A stretch of DNA of 64,000 nucleotides. Origin: Vanilla planifolia. Its lineage: Eukaryota; Streptophyta; Magnoliopsida; Asparagales; Orchidaceae. The DNA lies in NCBI GenBank assembly GCA_023846275.1, contig CM043869.1, forward strand, positions 37,350,737-37,414,736. The letters are read 5' to 3'. The stretch's first letter is position 1. Every line of letters starts with the position of its first letter. A program made the position numbers and the translations under genes. The notes under the pieces are model-generated. The model saw only the letters and a list, made by a program, of their open reading frames with translations. It ran no database searches and was not told where the DNA came from. Below are positions 1 to 12,970 of the stretch, piece after piece.

Positions 1-2591
1 TATTACATTAAACATATAATTAAAATATTATTAACTTAATCTCATCATTTACAAAAAATTATATGTAACAAAATTTTGGGCCATTAAAATGTTTATTAGG
101 ATGGAATGTCATACATACAAGAAGGTAGCATTTGCTATGTTAATTTTGGATAGAGCGACAAGTCATTCATAGTTTAGTATGATGAAATTATAATTTGGAA
201 ATTAGTTCAATATGAAAACAAGCTAAGAGGAGTTTTGTGAAACTTTTATGAAATGTGAGTCCCTTCATCAGTAAGAGAGAAATTATAAGACAAATTAAGC
301 TACTTAATTCAATAATGTTTATTTATTCTAGAATATAAAATGAAAATTTCTACACTAGCAAGATTTGCTTTTGTAATGATAATTGTTTGATAGAGGGATT
401 ATTATTTATTTAGAAATAGTATTGACAATCCATTCAAGATTAGCTTGGCTCGCTTAGCATAATAATTTTTTAAAATTGGAAAAAACAATAACATTAGTTG
501 AATAGATTCAAGATTTGAATCAAGCATGAAGAAAAACAAGGGAAAAAAAAGAAATTCCAAATTTCAAGAAGGAAAATGTTTCGAAAAAAACGAATTCATA
601 TAGTTAGTAGCAAAGAAGTGCAACAATTGGAAATTTATGTTTTTGATTAGAAGAAAATCTAAAATGTCGGTGATGTGGTAAATGACATTTGAGAAAAATG
701 ATTAGCAAATCTAAATTTTTGTTGAATTGCTTATGAAAAGAAAGGTCAAATTGTTTGGAATTGCTCTCATATGTCTATAAGGGAAGATAATTAATTCTCA
801 ACTAGTGGTGGTCTTTAGTTGTACCTGGCAAATATAATTTTATTGTGTAAGACTAAGATTGTTAAGTTATCCACACAAGCAAAGGCAATAAATTTTAACT
901 TTTCACAAAATCAACAAACCAAGAGTAAAAGTGTATATTATGCAAAAGTGTTTTATTTTAATTACTTTTGAATCATTATTTAAATCTCTTCCTTAGTTTT
1001 GGAACGTTATTGTGCGACGAGCTCTTTAAAGTAAATGCACCATGATTTTTAGTAGCTTAACTCTATATTTATTTGGCTTTTCTAAGATGTCTACTAGATC
1101 TATGTGCAGCTTCGATCACAAAAAATTAGGTTTATAATCTCAAACACTTTTAACAAAAGAAGGTAAATTAAACCCTTACATTAAACCAAAATAATCTATA
1201 ATCATTGGACCAAAAAGACTCTATAATTTATTGTCCCAAATGAACTTACAACACTATGTCAAAAGATGCTACACAACCTACCCAAAAAGAATAAACAACA
1301 TGATCTCAAAGGTCTTGTACAATAACCCAAAAGGTCTTATACTAACCCAAAAGTGTAACAAAATAAGATTGCTCAAGATATAAATTTATATGACCAATTA
1401 AATAATATGAGTCATAATAAATCACTATGAATATAATTAGAAAGGATAATGCACTTAGCTTTTATGAAGGACCATGCTAAACATAGAAATATAATGAGTA
1501 GAATGACTTCTAAAATATATCCCAACATTTTGCAAAAAAAAGTTTCAATGAAGTCGATGATTTTTAAGTAAAAATACTCTCAAATAATTTCCAATTATTC
1601 ATTAGTGCTTTGTCAATGTTTGGAAGTGCATTTATAGATATTTTACACCTCAAATGGCTATAAAATTTATGTAATGACTTTTTAATATTGATAAGTTAAA
1701 TTTCTAATTTTGATCGACCTAGTTTTACAACCTCCATGTACTAGACATAATGTACATCAATATTAGTGTATTGTAACTAGTTCTCAAGATTGAGCATGTA
1801 TTGTGTGCATGATAAAGCGATGTGACATGAGAGTATGAGGTAAGGCAACATGGCAAGGCATGCACAGAGGCAAGGTTGGCAAGTATGAAGGAGGTAGCAA
1901 TAACATGGTCTAGTATGCATAGTGAGTGTGAAATGAGTGTATGCAAAGTTGCAGTTGGGCATATCAAGGTATAGTAGGGGGTTGTGTAGAAAGCAAGGCA
2001 TAGGGTGAATGCATTCAAGTACTGATGCAAGTTATGCAAGTTTTGAGTTCATTTATAAGGAATTTGAAAAATGCATTGAAAGGATTTCCAAAGAAAATGT
2101 ATAATTATGTGTTAAGCCTTGTCATGCTAAATACAAATTAACTATAAATTTTATACATAAGAAAACTCTTGATTTTTTTAAAAAATTTTTAATATGAATT
2201 TTACACTCATGATCTCATGCATTCGGTTCTTAGTGGGTCATAATTATTTTCATAGGTTCACAAGCAATGCAAATAAAAATGACTCCCTAAAATACACTTG
2301 GATGATCATGATAACATCTCAATTGTATTACCAATGATGCTTATTCTTTGTGCTGGGCTAGTTATTATCTCTCCAAGCATATTATCAATTAACACATTGA
2401 GTTAAAGACCAGTTATCTCTAAATATTTTATCAAACAAACATGGGGTATGATCTAAAAATATTTAAGAGAAACATATTAAATTTTAAATAAGATGAGTTT
2501 ATTATCATCAAACTAACAACATAAGAAATAAGATTTCAATATATTAGAGCAAGGAGAATTAGGAGCCAACAAACTCTAGTAATTAATTACA
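1..2591. other. AT-rich intergenic DNA
   Basis: This stretch is very AT-rich with frequent stop codons in all frames. The small open frames near 1725-2039 lack coding character and splice context, and no gene, RNA gene or transposon domain is recognisable. It ends at the target-site duplication of the solo LTR. Confidence 0.6.
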
Positions 2592-2596
2592 TAATT
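2592..2596. repeat. Target-site duplication, left copy
   Basis: The 5-bp word TAATT sits immediately before the left end of the solo LTR and recurs exactly at 4978-4982. Five-base duplications are the normal signature of LTR-retrotransposon integrases. Confidence 0.75.
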
Positions 2597-4977
2597 TGTC
2601 AGGCACCCCACCTTACCAACTACAGTAAATTAAGGATGCTGCATAAGAAATAATCTCGAGTGAGGACAAACCATGCCTAGGTGGGGACCCGACGGTGAGA
2701 CAATTCTAACCCTCGAACCAATCTGGTATATTTTTTAAAACATTTTAACCATATCCATACCATGGAGCTGAAATGAAAACATGTGTATATTAAACTGTAT
2801 ATATATATACAATAAACCACAAAACTGAAGTACCAAAATGAAACCAAATCCACTCCCACCATAAATCTATCCCCTCTCACATGTCAGGAGTATAGTCCTC
2901 TCCTGTACTATTATAATCCCCAGCTCTCGGTGTAGTGGATACATGACCTGTGATAAAGCACTAATGAGACATATATATCTCAGCAGATAAATCCATTATG
3001 TAACCAAGTAAAATAAATCTCCAGATATAAAAGACAAGCCGTGAAACATGATAAAACAAAATCCATCTCATAAGCGGTGAAAAATAAACCATATGAATAC
3101 CTTCTTATCAAATGTCATGCAGTATCAAAAGTAAACCAGATAAACATGTATACCAAATTTCCATTTCCATTATTTTATATGTTATATACTTACTGGGCCC
3201 GATTCCCTTCTGAATCATTATCCTCTGGATCCAATCATCATATCAAATGACCTTCAGCCGGCATCCATCCAGTCATAACACTAGGCAGATATCTGATCCG
3301 AAGACCGATACCCTGCGATCTCATCCGCTAGGCCTAGTGCCACCAGGCAGGTATAGTACTGATATCCTGCGATCACATCCGCTAGGCCTGGTGTCATCAA
3401 TATATCGAAGGTCATGGTACACATACACACTAGGCAGATATCTGATCCGAAGATCGATACCCTGCGATCTCATCCGCTAGGCCTAGTGGTGAGGATAATG
3501 TCTCCAGGAATCCAATTTTCAATTTTTATTTTCCAACCATGTCACACATGTGATAAATATGCCAAAACCATATCAATATGTCCAACCAATTATATTTTAT
3601 CTCATATTATGCTTTTTGTTTCAATTTCCTTTTTGTCATCTTTTATGCTTTCAGTTCAATCAGAAAATAACACCATAAAACATATATCAAGCCATGAGAT
3701 AAAAGTCATGTAAAGAAAAACTGTAATACAGCCCGTAAGAAACCATGTATCGAAATATAAATAAATACTATTGTGCTATATCACAGGTTACGAATTTATC
3801 TACCTCAATTTGCTGTACCAACTGTCTTACTCACTTCTGCTTCTTCTTGATGTCTTACAAGCCCGTAAAATACAAAAATAATTAATTTAAATATGCTTAT
3901 TAGTCAAAACTGCTTTCTAAAAGCTTTCCCAAACACACCCCAAAATAATCCCAAAAATGGGCTTACGCGGCACTGAACCGCCCGCTGGACCGCGCACGCA
4001 GAAAAGCTTTCTAAAAGCCCTGCCAAACACTTCCCGAAATCCCCAAAAATCCCAATTTTTCTCTTGTTTCTCGCCGCGCCTGGACCGCGCCTCCGCTGAA
4101 CCGGCCTGCGGTTCAGCTCCGCGGTTCAGCCGACTGAACCGCTCCTCTCTCCCTCTCTCTCTCTCCTCCGCCTCAGCCCGAACCGGGCGCCTTCCGGTTC
4201 GGTTAACCCGAACCGGTTCAAACAGGATCATCCCTGTTTCTCACCCGTCGCTGCTTCCCTCTCTCCTCGCCGCCGCTCGCGTCCGGCGGCTTCTAGCCGC
4301 TTCCACGGTAAATTTCTCTTTTCCCCGAATCCCTCTCCGGAATTACCAAGCTCCTTTCGACTTCTTTCGCACTCCTCGACGACCAATTTGCCGGAAAAAT
4401 ATTCCGCATCTCGCGGCCGACAACTCCGGCCACTCCTTCGGCAACCCAATACGTCTCCGGCCGAAAATAAACATTCGGCCGGCCTCTCTTACTCTCCCCC
4501 CACTCAACAGAACCCCAATACAGCAAAATAAAACGAACCATCTTACCTTGCCGCAGTTTTTCCGGCGAGCTTCCGAGCTTCCGTTAAATTTCCGGCAGCT
4601 TTTCGCAATCGCTAAAACTTTCCCAAACTGCTTCTGTATTTAAGGGGATTAATTCACCCGGACTGGACACGTATGTGTTGATTTCGCCTTGTACCGACAC
4701 GTTCGTGATTTTTTTGCAGAACACCCCCTGAACTTTTCCAAATTACAAATCTACCTTCCGCCATCCGATTTTAAACTAAATCGGAAATCCTAAATTGCAG
4801 ATATATCCCGGATCTGAAATCCTGAAATTACAAATATATCCAAAACTTTAAAAATTCATAATTAATTATCCAAAATTCCAAAAATTACAAAATTACCATC
4901 GTTGGACTCGTCTCAAAGAGCTCTTTCTATAAAAAAAATATAAAAAATACAAATAAAAGAAAACTAGGGCTGTTACA
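2597..4977 (-). mobile_element. Solo LTR of a large LTR retrotransposon
   Basis: On the minus strand the 2,381-bp element starts TGTAACAGCCC and ends GCCTGACA, giving the TG...CA ends of an LTR. It is bounded on both sides by TAATT. No polyprotein is present on either side, so this is a solo LTR left by LTR-LTR recombination. The middle (about 3940-4650) is strongly GC-rich with CpGs and a CT-rich run near 4144-4172, which makes long spurious open frames on both strands. An internal tandem repeat lies at 3281-3488. The LTR length and TGTAACAGCCC start resemble long-LTR Ty3/gypsy chromoviruses; that family assignment is inference. The intact duplication suggests insertion later than most relics in this window. 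Confidence 0.85.
3281..3488. repeat. 59-bp internal repeat of the solo LTR
   Basis: Copies at 3281-3339 and 3430-3488 are 59 bp each and differ at one base that I can see (agaCcgata against agaTcgata). A third, more diverged and shorter copy lies between them at about 3343-3393. The shared core is CCTGCGATC-CATCCGCTAGGCC. The short ORFs at 3247-3480 and 3414-3713 only read through this repeat. Confidence 0.85.
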
Positions 4978-4982
4978 TAATT
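4978..4982. repeat. Target-site duplication, right copy
   Basis: TAATT directly follows the terminal TTACA of the solo LTR and matches the left copy at 2592-2596. Confidence 0.75.
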
Positions 4983-5320
4983 CAATTTAGAGTTTACAAT
5001 ATTACTAATAAGAGATCCTTGAATCATCTAATACAACAAGCATATAAATTTAAATCTTAAATATCGTTGGAATGAAATTAGCAATAGAAATACTCTATTG
5101 AAATTTTGAAAATGAAACTTTGTGAGGGGAAAAGAATTATAACAATCAAAAATTTAATTTTCATTAATTATCATTTTATGACTTTTTACCTAATTAGGTA
5201 TCATTTATTTACCAAATAGTTGATGAGTTTGGAATGATATAATAATGGATAACACTTGGTTCCTATTTGTTTTTTAGTGATATTAAGATTTTTTACCTAG
5301 TATCGAATAAGATAAGGAAT

Positions 5321-5610
5321 AAATGTTAAGTTATATCTTAAGAGAATCACAAGACAATGAACACTTTCTAGTATTTTTTTAAATAGAGGGATACAATGAT
5401 GAATAGACTCACATTAATCATTGAGAAATTAATTTTAATATCTATATGAGATGTCATTATTTTAAGATATCAAATGCTCTTTTGAAAATAACAAAACTTG
5501 TTTGGACAAATTGTCTAACTCAAGGAGATAATACATCGATATAATTAAACTAAGATGTCACATCTAGTATCAGAATTGAATTTTTACTAATTTGTTGTGA
5601 TTCAAGAATA
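5321..5610. repeat. Diverged direct repeat, copy 1 (partner about 7530-7790)
   Basis: The order of short shared words is preserved between this block and 7530-7790: aatcacaag, ctagtat, TATATGAGAT, aaaac followed by tc/gacta, gataatacat or gataatatat followed by cgatataatta or gacataatta, and a-tatca. Spacing between copies is about 2.2 kb. An old LTR pair or a degraded duplication would both fit. No element ends or coding domains were found. Confidence 0.4.
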
Positions 5611-7529
5611 AACCAAGTATTGACAAGTGGTTCTTATAAGAGAAGGTGAATTATGAGCTTTTAAAACTTTGAATTTAATAATATAAAATACTATAAAGAC
5701 TTTAGCTCAATATGATTGGAAAATAATTCCTAATTTTTTTTACAAATAGTAAGTTTTTAAGAGCCTTTTGCATCAGTTGTCGGCTAAGGAATATCAAGTA
5801 AAAGAAGAAAATTAAATATGGTTTTTAAAGGAGCTACAAACTAAACTCAAAAGAGTTATCACAATAACTATAACAAGAAATGTCTCAATATCCTTATGCC
5901 TTTCACTTGTATAAGCAATATGTACTAAATGAGATGGAGTAATGTCGCCAAGAAATGTGACATGTTTTGATGAAATAAAATGGAATGAAATTCAACTAGG
6001 CTCATAAACAACAAGTTGAAAATAGTGAAAGCACATTATTGTTGTAGTCAAGCTTCTTATTCTTCTTCTAAGAGATTTGAAATTAAGTTTATTAACATTT
6101 TATAATGTGTTAGATATGTTATTTATATTCTCATCCTAAATAAGAACGTAATAAAAAAAACTTTAATGGCTCATTGGTACAAGTATTGATTTGTGATTGT
6201 ATTATTATGAATAGAAGATCGTACAAAGGAGATAAGTGTATAAGAAAGATCACCTAACAACACATCTATATGACTCATGTATTGTAGTTATCTAAAGTAT
6301 ATTATACAAATATAATGCATGTCATTGTATTGTACAATGCATGTTTTTTACACACCCCTAAAATCTTAGGTTTTCAAAATTTTGTAACAAATGATCAATA
6401 GGATCATACCTTTAATGCTCACAAAGTATATAAATAGGTTGAGAATCATACACATATGATAAGTGGATCAACAATGTCCAATTATTTTTTTTTAAAAAAG
6501 TGCTTTGCTCTCAGGTTTTTAGATATTTCATACAAGTATAATGATAGGATCATATCAATATAAAATTATTCCCTTAGAGCAATTACTTAGAGAGCTATAA
6601 GTAACTTTGTATGCATACAATATTAATATTGCTTTTATATGAAGGTATATCAAATAATTTATACTATATCCTACATGATAATCACATTCATATGATACTA
6701 GATCATATTCATACGATGCCTTTTTAATATGGTTTTTATCTTGAGTTAATGTTATGATTTTAAGCAAAAAATAGTTCGTATAAATATGGCATATTTCTTT
6801 GTATTTGAATGATACTTCAATTTTTTTAACATATGGAATGCAACATGATTTTGTACATAATTAATAAAAATTTTTAACATGTATGAATAACCAATAATTA
6901 GTGTGCTTAAGTGAAAATAAAGGTCATAATAATACGATGAGACTGATATTAATATAACATGCAATGATAACTAAGCCTATCACGAGATACATAGTTAGAA
7001 TGCATATTGTATCTCAACAATAAAAGATATCATTCAATATGATCACAATATAGATTTGATAAGGATCTATTTCTCAAGTTTGTTTTAAAAGGCATATGTT
7101 TGAGGTTAAACATAATATTGATTTAAATAATTAAGCCTTAAGATTTGAATATTACTCAGTAATTTTTCATTATTTTATCACATAATCATGAATGATTATT
7201 TAGGAGTATGCATGAGATGAGGTATATCCAACCCCTATTGTACCACAGAGTAGTGCGTGAAAGGTTTAACAATTTAATTAAGTTATAGAAGATGAGTTCT
7301 GAATTGGTAGCCACTCTACGAAGAGTAAAGTCTTTTAACTTTAAGATTTGAAAAGCTAATCATACAATTAAGTAATGCTACCAATAATCCTTAATTTTTC
7401 ATTATTTCAACATCTTTTACAAATGATTGTTGACAAAATATAAGGTTAAGTTATCATCAAACCTTACTTGACATGGTATCTACATCAAATAGAAGTTGGT
7501 GGACCTATAACATCTAAAATTGAAGAGAT

Positions 7530-7790
7530 TGGGAATTAACATCGAGTGATGTCCTTAGTGAGAAATCACAAGTCATTGAGTAACTCCTAGTATGCTTTTA
7601 ATTAGAGAGGCACGTCAATGAATTGTCTCATATCTTCTAATAAGGGAATGATTATGATATTTATATGAGATACTATAGTTATTAATGATCTTTTTAAGAA
7701 AGATAAAACCCTCTTAGACTAAGATGGAGCAACTAATAGGATAATATATTGACATAATTATATTAGAATATCATAATTTATTTTATTAAA
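7530..7790. repeat. Diverged direct repeat, copy 2
   Basis: Partner of the block at 5321-5610, with the same series of words in the same order but many substitutions. It could be the second LTR of a decayed element. Confidence 0.4.
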
Positions 7791-9693
7791 ATTCTTTCTT
7801 TTGTTTCTTAGAATATTTTTCTAAATATAAGGACTTTGGTTATCACAATGATTGTGTTAGCTCTTATATATTGTGCATTTAATTCTTGAACTTTAATCTT
7901 CTATTTAATTCATAATATCGTCTTGATCTTTGATCTTTTCAAAAAACTTTTATCCAAAGCTTTTAAATTGTAATTAAAAAATACAAAATATTATTTGATG
8001 TTATCCTCCAATAGTATTTTAAGTCAATAAATAATATTTTTAATTCAAAAAATAAAAATATCCCTTCTTTCCTACTGTAATGCAACAAATGAATCCATAT
8101 AAATAAACAAATCAGCTATAATTGTTTGCCACATAATGGGCTCTCTCGAGCTTTGAATTGTTGCCTAGTTTTTATTTTTGGCTCAATTTTGCATTTTTTT
8201 TAATATTTTTCAACTTATAAAATTTGATATAGATGTGTTTTATATATTTTTAAATATTATCAAAGATAATGTATTTACTAATCATATATGCAATCATTTA
8301 CTAAATAAATTTATTAATATTAATATAGATAACAATTTTAATTTTTTTTCTCTAGAAATTAATGTTTTAGCTCCCCACAATCTTCCTGCTTATCAACATA
8401 GTTTTGATCATTAGTGATCTCTTATATTGAATTTGTCAACATTTTAAAAAAAAATCAAAAAAACTAGAGTTATATTTTAAGTTATCTTATTATCTAGAAA
8501 ATCAAGATACAATTTTTTTTTATTGATCTAATTGATTTTCAAATTTATTCGACTATAGTTTGTAATTATTTGAGTTATGTTTCATTTTCAAAGAAAACGT
8601 CACGTCAGCGTCCTATTTTTCATATTAAAAAACTATTTTATGCACAATAATGCTTTAGGGATCGACGCAATTAGAAGTCGTACAACAACGGCAACTCAAG
8701 CAAGAGACCAGAAATTTGCATGCGGCATCATACTCTTGAGTAGACTTTCTTATTATATATTAACCAGTTGGGTTGGGCAAATTGAATTACCACAGTTTCT
8801 TCCTCTACGATCTAGTATTGAAGAGGTTGTTATTTAGAACTATTTTTATGAACTATTTGTTTCACATAATATTATTTTTATTTTAAATAATATTACCAAA
8901 GTTATATATCGTTTCTAACTTTTTTTAATCGTTCAAATCATATTGGTCACCACCACTTACCCCACCCATCATCAGTGGTTGATTGTTACTCCAATTTGTT
9001 GCTTATCATGCTCAGTTGAGAATTAAAAATCTAAGTCATGAAAGCCACAATGATTTACAAACAAAAGAAAGCTTCATCTTGAACATTGCTTGTCATTCAT
9101 TAAGGGTTGTTTCTACCAAAGATTATTTGTTTTTATCATTTCTTGAAAGCTATCCTTAATTGCACCTATCACATGATCACAAACATTTAATAATTTTTAA
9201 ATATAACATTAGATTTAGTTTTGTTATATTTGACAATATTAAATGATATTCTACGTTAAAAAAATAAATTTAGTGATGAATGAAAAAAATAATTTGAAAA
9301 AATATTTTAAGACAAAAAATATTGAAAAAGTGAATTATCATTTGTGATGATTGCTTATTTGATTGCAGATGGGCTTCAATTAGAATGAATAATTTTAAGG
9401 AGATTGATTACATTGATAATATGAGGGCTAGACATTGATGTGCAAGATAACATTTTGTAGGAAGTAGTGTAGATATTTGGAAGAGTAATGCCAACATCAT
9501 TATAAACAACTATAAAACTCACTCCTAATATAGTAATATCAAGTTAGAGGAGATGTATATTTTTTATTAATTTTTTATCATAATTATATTTTTTAAAATA
9601 TATAAAAAATAATAGTATTTAAGAAAACAAATCATAAGAATTTGAGGATAGATTGGATTTGGGCCTTCTGATGAGAAGGAAGCCATCTTTGAG

Positions 9694-9733
9694 GCTTGTT
9701 TAAACACCTATTTAAAAAGGTGTTTAAACAAGC
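9694..9733. repeat. Perfect 16-bp inverted repeat (hairpin)
   Basis: GCTTGTTTAAACACCT at 9694-9709 is exactly complementary to 9718-9733, separated by an 8-nt AT loop. The hairpin directly abuts the GC-rich coding-like fragment at 9737-9970. Confidence 0.85.
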
Positions 9734-9736
9734 TTT

Positions 9737-9970
9737 TTAAATAACATTTCCGGCGGCTACGACGACGGCATGCATGCACTGGTCGTTGCCTTTAACGGTG
9801 ATCCAGCAGACCTGGTAACCCTCGACACGCGCGCGGGGGTAACCACCCTTGGCCGTGCCGGCTTTGGTGACGTTAAGGAAGTTGGAGAGGGGAACGAAGC
9901 CACGGGCAGCTGTGGAGAGGGTGTGGGTGTAGATTCTAAGATCCCCAAGTGAGATTCTGTGATGCCTGCA
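9737..9970 (-). pseudogene. Isolated GC-rich coding-like fragment, unidentified
   Basis: On the minus strand one frame is open for 77 codons, from just after a TGA to a TAA at 9737-9739. It uses many C- or G-ending codons (TAC ACC CAC ACC CTC TCC), quite unlike the AT-rich surroundings. It includes the strings GYPRARVEGYQVCWITVKG and MHAVVVAAG. A possible splice acceptor (gatgcag) lies at its upstream edge, so it may be the last exon or an exon fragment of a gene. I do not recognise the family. No other exon is visible nearby, so a captured or stranded gene fragment is more likely than a working gene. The longer listed frames at 9757-9948 (-) and 9770-9952 (+) are overlapping alternatives with less natural codon use. 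Confidence 0.4.
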
Positions 9971-10402
9971 TCATTTATAGCACTAGAAAGTTTTTTTTTC
10001 CTTCATGAGAGATTGTTTTGAGATAAATGATTTGAATCTGTTTCAAATGAAATGAATGGCTAATTCAAGTTGATTAGCATTTCAATGGTAAATTGATATG
10101 TGAAACCATTCTCACACTATTCTCTGCAACAGTGGAGCATACGAAGAGAGACCAATAAAAGAGAAGAAAGAAGAAACGCAAAACTCTCATTCTTCTTGAT
10201 ATCTCCATTGCTCGCTGTTTTATTATGGGTTATGGACTAAGCATAGCTTCTTCTATATAACACATACCCAACAAAAATATAATAAATCTTTTATTTTTTG
10301 ACCACTTCTGTGACTTTTTATTTCTTCTGTTGTTGAGGTTGGACTAAACTATAACTCCATGAAGCTAACGAAAAAAGTTGCTGCATTTATTGCTCCATAT
10401 GA

Positions 10403-10404
<2 letters not shown>

Positions 10405-10443
<39 letters not shown>
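10405..10443. repeat. Poly-T run, 39 bp
   Basis: This is an uninterrupted T run. A 15-bp poly-A run follows at 10,499-10,513. It could be the tail of a retroposed sequence inserted on the minus strand, but no body or target duplication was identified. Confidence 0.9.
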
Positions 10444-10444
<1 letters not shown>

Positions 10445-12102
10445 GCTACTGGAGTTGAAATATTCAGAAATTGATAATATTTAAAAGTGAGAAAACTTAA
10501 AAAAAAAAAAAAACAAGTTGTAACTATTTGCCTGATAAGCCCAAGTTATTTTAATTATGATTTTCATAATAAGAACTCATATTGAGAAGATCTAATGATT
10601 ATGTATTACATATACATAAGATTATAATATTTAAATAATTATTAAAGTGATTATTATAATTGAACTATTTATCATGTTAACATTAAAAGGAAGAGAATGG
10701 GATGAAAAAAAAGAGTTAGAGGTCAAAGTAAGATTGTTAATGTCTTTGATTTTTCTAATGATTAATCTGTTAGAAATTGGCTCATTTTATTTTATCTCAA
10801 TGCATATTTAAAAAATAAAATAAGCATTATTTCTTATTTAAAAGATAAAAATTTTGAAATATTTAAAATAAGATTTTTAAAGATTATATTGTATAATAAG
10901 TTTTTGAAGTTTTATACATTTTAGCTAAGTAAAACTATCATGTTAAGCAAAATTAATTGATAGAAGGATCTTTGTCAAAGTAGGTAATAGATTGTTTATG
11001 AACCTTTAATCTTGCATTTAATATATATCAAAATTTTCAATAGAAAACATCTTACGTTCAATATAAATCATTTGAATTTTTATAAGAAGGTAATTAGACA
11101 AATGGATCAGTAATATGATGGCTAGTTTAATTATAATTGGATCATTTTATGTTTTAATCGAATAATGAGTTAGATTAGATTGTCAAAACATGATCTCTAT
11201 CAAATAATCATTATGATAGGTGTCAATGATACATCATATAATAAGTTTGATATTAGTTAGATCATTTAATAAAATTAAAATTGATAATGTTCCTATTAAA
11301 AATCCATCACTTGGTTGATATTTTGACATTCATTACATATTTTATCTAGTCTGACAAACAATTCGATAAAATTAAAATATCAAACTTAAACTACTTGGAT
11401 TGTTCAACTGTGAACTAATGGCTAGTGTAGCTAATGAATATTTGAGCATTAAGGAAGATCATGAGAATGATTAGATAAGTATCAAGTGCATTCAAGGATT
11501 TAAATACCCTCACATTATAAATAGTACTAAATGATATCAATTTTGAACTAACTTTTTCAACGTTAATTGGTGAAGAAATTCTTTGAGCATTCTCTCTACA
11601 TTTATTTTTTAGACAATGTCTAATGTCTTAATCTAAGTTTTTTTGTATTTCTTACTCCTATTATTGAGAAAGAGTTTTGTTATGCTATAAGCTATTATTG
11701 TTGAGTTGCTTGAGTCTAGGTGAAGGATCTAGAAGAAGCTTGATCAAGGCTTTGTGTAGAGGATTTAAACTTATGCATTTTTTTCATATGAATAAGTTCA
11801 AATGTAAAGGGGCTTCACTTTCAACATTCAGGAAAGAGAGAAGTGTGGGCTTATGCAAGTTTCTTGTATGAAAACAAAGGCCCAAGCTAGGGGGCACTTA
11901 AAAGTTAAAATATATAAGCAACTAGTAGATGTTTATAAGTAATTTAGGGATTTGTTTAGGAAGACTATGTGATAATATGTTAAGTTTGATATATTCCCAC
12001 CAAGAATCCTAAGGAAATTAAATGTTTTGTGTGTATTGGAGTGCTTAGAATTGTGAAAAATTTAGGTATCAATGTGTAGGTTTTCGATTTACCTAAAAAT
12101 TA

Positions 12103-12116
12103 TGGAATCAGAGCCA
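12103..12116 (+). mobile_element. Possible Copia primer-binding site relic
   Basis: TGGAATCAGAGCCA differs at one position from the TGGTATCAGAGC start complementary to the 3' end of plant initiator methionine tRNA, which primes most plant Ty1/copia elements. It follows AT-rich sequence that could be the end of an LTR. No gag or pol coding was found downstream, so at most this is a fragment. Confidence 0.35.
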
Positions 12117-12769
12117 CTTTTAAGATTTGGGATCTTGTATGTTATTGGGAACCACACTTAATACATCACGAGTCTTTTAAGACTTCATCGTCATTATTAA
12201 TAGAACTTGTCTCGCCAATATATTTAGTCCTATCTGGTAAATTGAGGTTCAAGTAGAGAAAATATTAAACGATCAAATAATTCACATATAAGATTAAGTA
12301 CAATAGAGATATCTAGCATGCTATTGAGAACATTCTATTTTAAATGACACTTGGATTCTTAAGAGCTTCATCACCTAAACCTTGAGATAGTGGAGTGGTG
12401 TAAGAGATTTCACCATAGCCCTACGGAGTTGAGCTCTTTCTCACCCAAGGAAGGCGATGCAGCAACATCTCGTGTAAAGGTTCCACTTGGAGGTATGTTA
12501 ATCATATTCAATCTTCGAGTGGCGTCAAGATTAGATTTTCTACTTCTCATTAGTCTCTATCATCACTATTGTTTGCAGTGGCCTTTATAACTGACACTTA
12601 TCTATTATAATATATTAATTTTATCTTCAGTTCATCTAGCTGTTATCATCTATACTTTATTTTCAGCATAAAACTAATCAAAGTAATCCCTATAATAGAC
12701 TCATAGTTGTATTAATGTAAAATGTTGTCAATTTTAATCTTTGGTATTGTTTCTACAACTATGCCCACT

Positions 12770-12970
12770 CAACCCATGTCGACTTGTGCAACCCACCCCA
12801 TCCTCACAACCGATGCCAATCAATGAACCTACATCGACCTGCTAACCATCAACCCCAAAGTTGACTTGTGCTAACCCACATTGACCTATGCCACTGTGAA
12901 CTCAGAGCAACCTACAAACCTGGACCAACCCACCTATCGTGCCAGCCCATGCCAACCTGTGACCCAATCA
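12770..12970. repeat. Degenerate C-rich minisatellite-like block
   Basis: Variants of GACTTGTGCAACCCA, GACTTGTGCTAACCCA and GACCTATGCCA recur at irregular spacing in a block far richer in C than its flanks. The reading frame at 12,868-13,149 is a by-product of this composition. Confidence 0.4.

Larger units (their letters stand above)
4983..9693. other. AT-rich intergenic DNA with old repeat relics
   Basis: The stretch is stop-rich in all frames. The ORFs at 6555-6964, 8178-8414 and 8577-8837 do not resemble any family I recognise and have ordinary AT-rich background composition. The only structure I can support is the diverged direct-repeat pair described separately. Confidence 0.5.

Noticed and set aside
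1725-2039. 104-residue minus-strand ORF
   Set aside because: It is Cys/His/Leu-rich with no family resemblance, and overlaps a second ORF in another frame on the same strand. It is chance read-through in a locally stop-poor stretch.
3957-4643. 228-residue plus-strand open frame, the longest apparent ORF upstream of LTN1
   Set aside because: It lies wholly inside the GC-rich core of the solo LTR, where several frames on both strands are open because stop codons are rare. The sequence is low complexity and the start is arbitrary.
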